In this document: positions 62,173 to 64,000 of the stretch, one piece after another
Position numbering within the stretch: the stretch's first letter is position 1
Layout: each line of letters begins with the position of its first letter
NCBI RefSeq assembly: GCF_004792685.1
Contig: NZ_SRXT01000001.1
Span: 372,001-436,000 of the forward strand
DNA length: 64,000 nucleotides
Reading direction: 5' to 3'
Source of the DNA: Sphingomonas gei
Lineage (GTDB): Bacteria; Pseudomonadota; Alphaproteobacteria; Sphingomonadales; Sphingomonadaceae
Position numbers and translations under genes: made by a program
Notes under the pieces: generated by a model
Databases searched by the model: none
The model's input: only the letters and a program-made list of their open reading frames with translations
Told to the model about the DNA's origin: nothing

Positions 62173-62700
62173 ATGGCCGTCCTACCCATCCTCGAAGTTC
62201 CCGATCCGCGCCTTCGCCTGATCTCCACGCCCGTCGAGACGGTGGACGATGCATTGCGCGATCTGGTCGCCGACATGTTCGACACGATGTACGATGCCCC
62301 CGGCATCGGCTTGGCCGCGATCCAGGTCGGCGTGCCCAAGCGGGTGATCGTGATGGACCTGCAGGAAGAAGAGGATGAGGAAGGCAAGCCGATCCGCGCC
62401 CCGCGCGTCTTCATCAATCCCGAGATCCTCGATCCCGCCGAGGATCAGTCGGTATATACCGAAGGCTGCCTGTCGATCCCCGAGCAGTTCGCCGAGGTCG
62501 AGCGCCCGGCGCATTGCCGGGTCAGATGGCTCGATGCGCAAGGTGCAGCGCATGACGAGGCCTTCGAGGGTCTGCTCGCCACCTGCATCCAGCACGAGAT
62601 GGACCATCTCGAAGGCGTGGTGTTCATCGACCATCTCTCGCGCCTCAAGCGCGACATGATCCTCAAGAAGCTGGCCAAGGCGCGGAAAGCCGCCGCATAA
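62173..62700 (+). CDS. def: Peptide deformylase
   Basis: A 175-residue metalloenzyme that removes the formyl group from nascent proteins. The three motifs are all present: [19 protein letters not shown] with the metal Cys, and QHEMDHLEG with the metal His residues and catalytic Glu. It lies after recR on the same strand, with a 51-base gap. Confidence 0.97.
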   Translation: MAVLPILEVPDPRLRLISTPVETVDDALRDLVADMFDTMYDAPGIGLAAIQVGVPKRVIVMDLQEEEDEEGKPIRAPRVFINPEILDPAEDQSVYTEGCLSIPEQFAEVERPAHCRVRWLDAQGAAHDEAFEGLLATCIQHEMDHLEGVVFIDHLSRLKRDMILKKLAKARKAAA

Positions 62701-62706
62701 GCACGC

Positions 62707-62734
62707 CGTCATCCCGGCGAAGGCCGGGACGACG
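62707..62734. repeat. Dispersed palindromic repeat
   Basis: CGTCATCCCGGC-GAAG-GCCGGGACGACG with one mismatch in the stem, directly after def. It may also act as a terminator, though no T tract follows. Confidence 0.75.
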
Positions 62735-62796
62735 AGTATCTGGTTGCTCCCATCCCCGACGCGGGCTAGGTTCGCCTTCTGTTCCGGGAGGCAAGG

Positions 62797-64000
62797 TTGG
62801 ACTCGCTCGCACTCATCCTGACCGTCATTGCGCTGTTCGCCGGCCTGGCGCTCGGCTGGTTCCTCGGTACCCGTGGCGTTGCCGAAGCCCGCGCCGAACG
62901 CGATCGTCGCGAAGCGGACTTCAAGGCGGCAATTTCGGATCTCGCAGCGGCGGAGGAACGGGCGGCGGAAATCCCTGGGCTCCGGGCGGAGCTCGCACAT
63001 ATCCGTGACGAGCGCGACCAAGCCCGGCTCCAGCTCACCGAACTCCGCGCAAAGGCAGAAGCCTTCGAAGAGCGACTCAACGAGTTCAAGGGCGCGCGCG
63101 AGGCGATGGCCGGCCAGTTCCGCGAACTCGCCACCACGATGCTCGGCGAGACCCAGAAGGCCTTTCTCGAGCGCGCCGAAGCACGCTTCAAGCAATCCGA
63201 AGAGGTTGCCGGACAAAACCTCAAGTCGATGCTGCAGCCGGTCAGCGAACGCCTCCAGCGCTACGAGGAGGGTGTCGCCAAGGTCGAGGCCGAGCGGCGC
63301 GACGCATTCGGCGAACTCAAGGGCCAGATCGAGCAGATGCGGATCGGCCAGGAGAAGGTCAGCACCGAAGCTGCCAAATTGGTCAATTCGCTGCGCAACG
63401 CCCCCAAGTCGCGCGGGCGCTGGGGTGAGCAGCAATTGAAGAACGTGCTCGAAACCTGCGGGCTCTCCGAACACACCGACTTCCAGACCGAAGTGAATAC
63501 CGCGGGCGAGGATGGCGGCCGGCTGCGCCCCGACGCGATCGTGCGCGTGCCCGGTGGCCGCGCGCTGGTGATCGACGCCAAGGTGTCGCTCAACGCCTAT
63601 CAGGATGCGTTCGGCGCGGTCGACGATATCGAGCGTTTCGCCGGGCTCAAGGCGCATGCCGATTCGATGCGCGCGCATATCAACGGGCTCGGCAACAAGG
63701 CCTATTGGAGCCAGTTCGAGGACGCGCCGGACTATGTGATCATGTTCGTCCCCGGCGAGCATTTCCTCTCGGCGGCCTTGGAGCATGATCCCACGCTATG
63801 GGATTTCGCGTTCGACAAGCGGGTTTTGCTCTCGACTCCGACCAATCTGATCGCGATCGCGCGCACCGTCGCCGCGGTGTGGCGGCAGGAGAAGCTCGCC
63901 AAGGAGGCCCGCCAGATCGGCGAGCTCGGCAAGGAGTTGTACGACCGACTCGCCAAGGCCCTCGGCGACTTGCGCGTAGTGGGCGGTGGGCTCAACACCG
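62797..64000 (+). CDS. rmuC: DNA recombination protein RmuC, 5' part
   Basis: The frame is open to the window's right edge (401 codons), so the 3' end is missing. An N-terminal membrane segment (LALILTVIALFAGLALGWFLG) is followed by a long coiled coil (about 30-200) and the RmuC nuclease-like domain with SRGRWGEQQLKNVLE, LRPDAIVRVPGG, LVIDAKVSLNAYQ and MFVPGEHFLSAAL. The start is TTG at 62797 after GGGAGGCAAGG. RmuC limits certain DNA rearrangements. It often neighbours def in alphaproteobacteria. Confidence 0.92.
   Translation, partial: MDSLALILTVIALFAGLALGWFLGTRGVAEARAERDRREADFKAAISDLAAAEERAAEIPGLRAELAHIRDERDQARLQLTELRAKAEAFEERLNEFKGAREAMAGQFRELATTMLGETQKAFLERAEARFKQSEEVAGQNLKSMLQPVSERLQRYEEGVAKVEAERRDAFGELKGQIEQMRIGQEKVSTEAAKLVNSLRNAPKSRGRWGEQQLKNVLETCGLSEHTDFQTEVNTAGEDGGRLRPDAIVRVPGGRALVIDAKVSLNAYQDAFGAVDDIERFAGLKAHADSMRAHINGLGNKAYWSQFEDAPDYVIMFVPGEHFLSAALEHDPTLWDFAFDKRVLLSTPTNLIAIARTVAAVWRQEKLAKEARQIGELGKELYDRLAKALGDLRVVGGGLNT

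Overview
This is a GC-rich window from an alphaproteobacterium, most likely a member of the Sphingomonadaceae (Sphingomonas or a close relative). The indications are a CckA-type hybrid kinase, several TonB-dependent receptors, the order fmt-truA beside recR-def-rmuC, dapA close to smpB, and many short palindromic repeats. Family names below come from reading the translated sequence; no database search was run.

Bases 1 to about 20.8 kb are an accessory region that looks like the distal part of an integrative conjugative element. Its core (6.1-18.5 kb) is a Tn4371-like mating apparatus on the plus strand: traG (coupling protein), a CopG-like gene, trbB-C-D-E-J-L-F-G-I, then a DUF2274 protein, a small excisionase-like HTH protein and a DUF6771-like protein. 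No integrase, relaxase or partition gene is visible, so the element must continue beyond the left edge. To the left of the core (1-6 kb) lies cargo with a defence or stress character: the 3' part of a caspase-family gene with an unrecognised C-terminal region, an orphan 497-residue protein, a single-chain nucleotidyltransferase-HEPN protein, a 24-codon small ORF with a near-perfect ribosome site and a strong terminator, a RelB/ParE toxin-antitoxin pair with a perfect 22-bp operator palindrome, and an orphan 460-residue protein. To the right (18.5-20.7 kb) is a divergent pair: a DUF2726 (nuclease-fold) protein and an orphan with a HEPN-type RNPFAH motif. This cargo ends beside the 3' end of tRNA-Glu(CTC), a plausible attachment site.

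From 20.9 kb onward the window looks chromosomal. 20.9-25.2 kb is a PepSY reductase, TonB receptor and DUF2946 uptake module plus a DUF952 gene. 25.3-35 kb holds gyrA, a TPR protein, an Lrp regulator, a histidine-kinase-like protein with a degenerate ATPase domain, a polysaccharide deacetylase whose stop codon lies inside tRNA-Ile2(CAU), tRNA-Pro(TGG), dctA and a small lipoprotein. 35-43 kb holds an M28 peptidase, ettA, a GNAT, Uma2, DoxX, acyP, greB and a lytic transglycosylase. 43-52.7 kb holds dapA, a TonB receptor, smpB, a DUF2062 protein, an M13 peptidase, cckA and a stand-alone receiver protein. 52.7-64 kb holds a MOSC protein, an enoyl-CoA hydratase, an N-formylglutamate amidohydrolase-like gene, a tight ilvD-lipoprotein-nnr-rlmD run, the truA-fmt pair, recR, def and the 5' part of rmuC, which runs off the right edge.

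Several intergenic gaps carry hairpins of one sequence family (core CCCGGC-GAAA-GCCGGG or CCCCGC-GAAA-GCGGGG). The most promising unexplained features are the cargo at both flanks of the conjugation module, the isolated small ORF at 3.8 kb, and the degenerate kinase at 30.3 kb.
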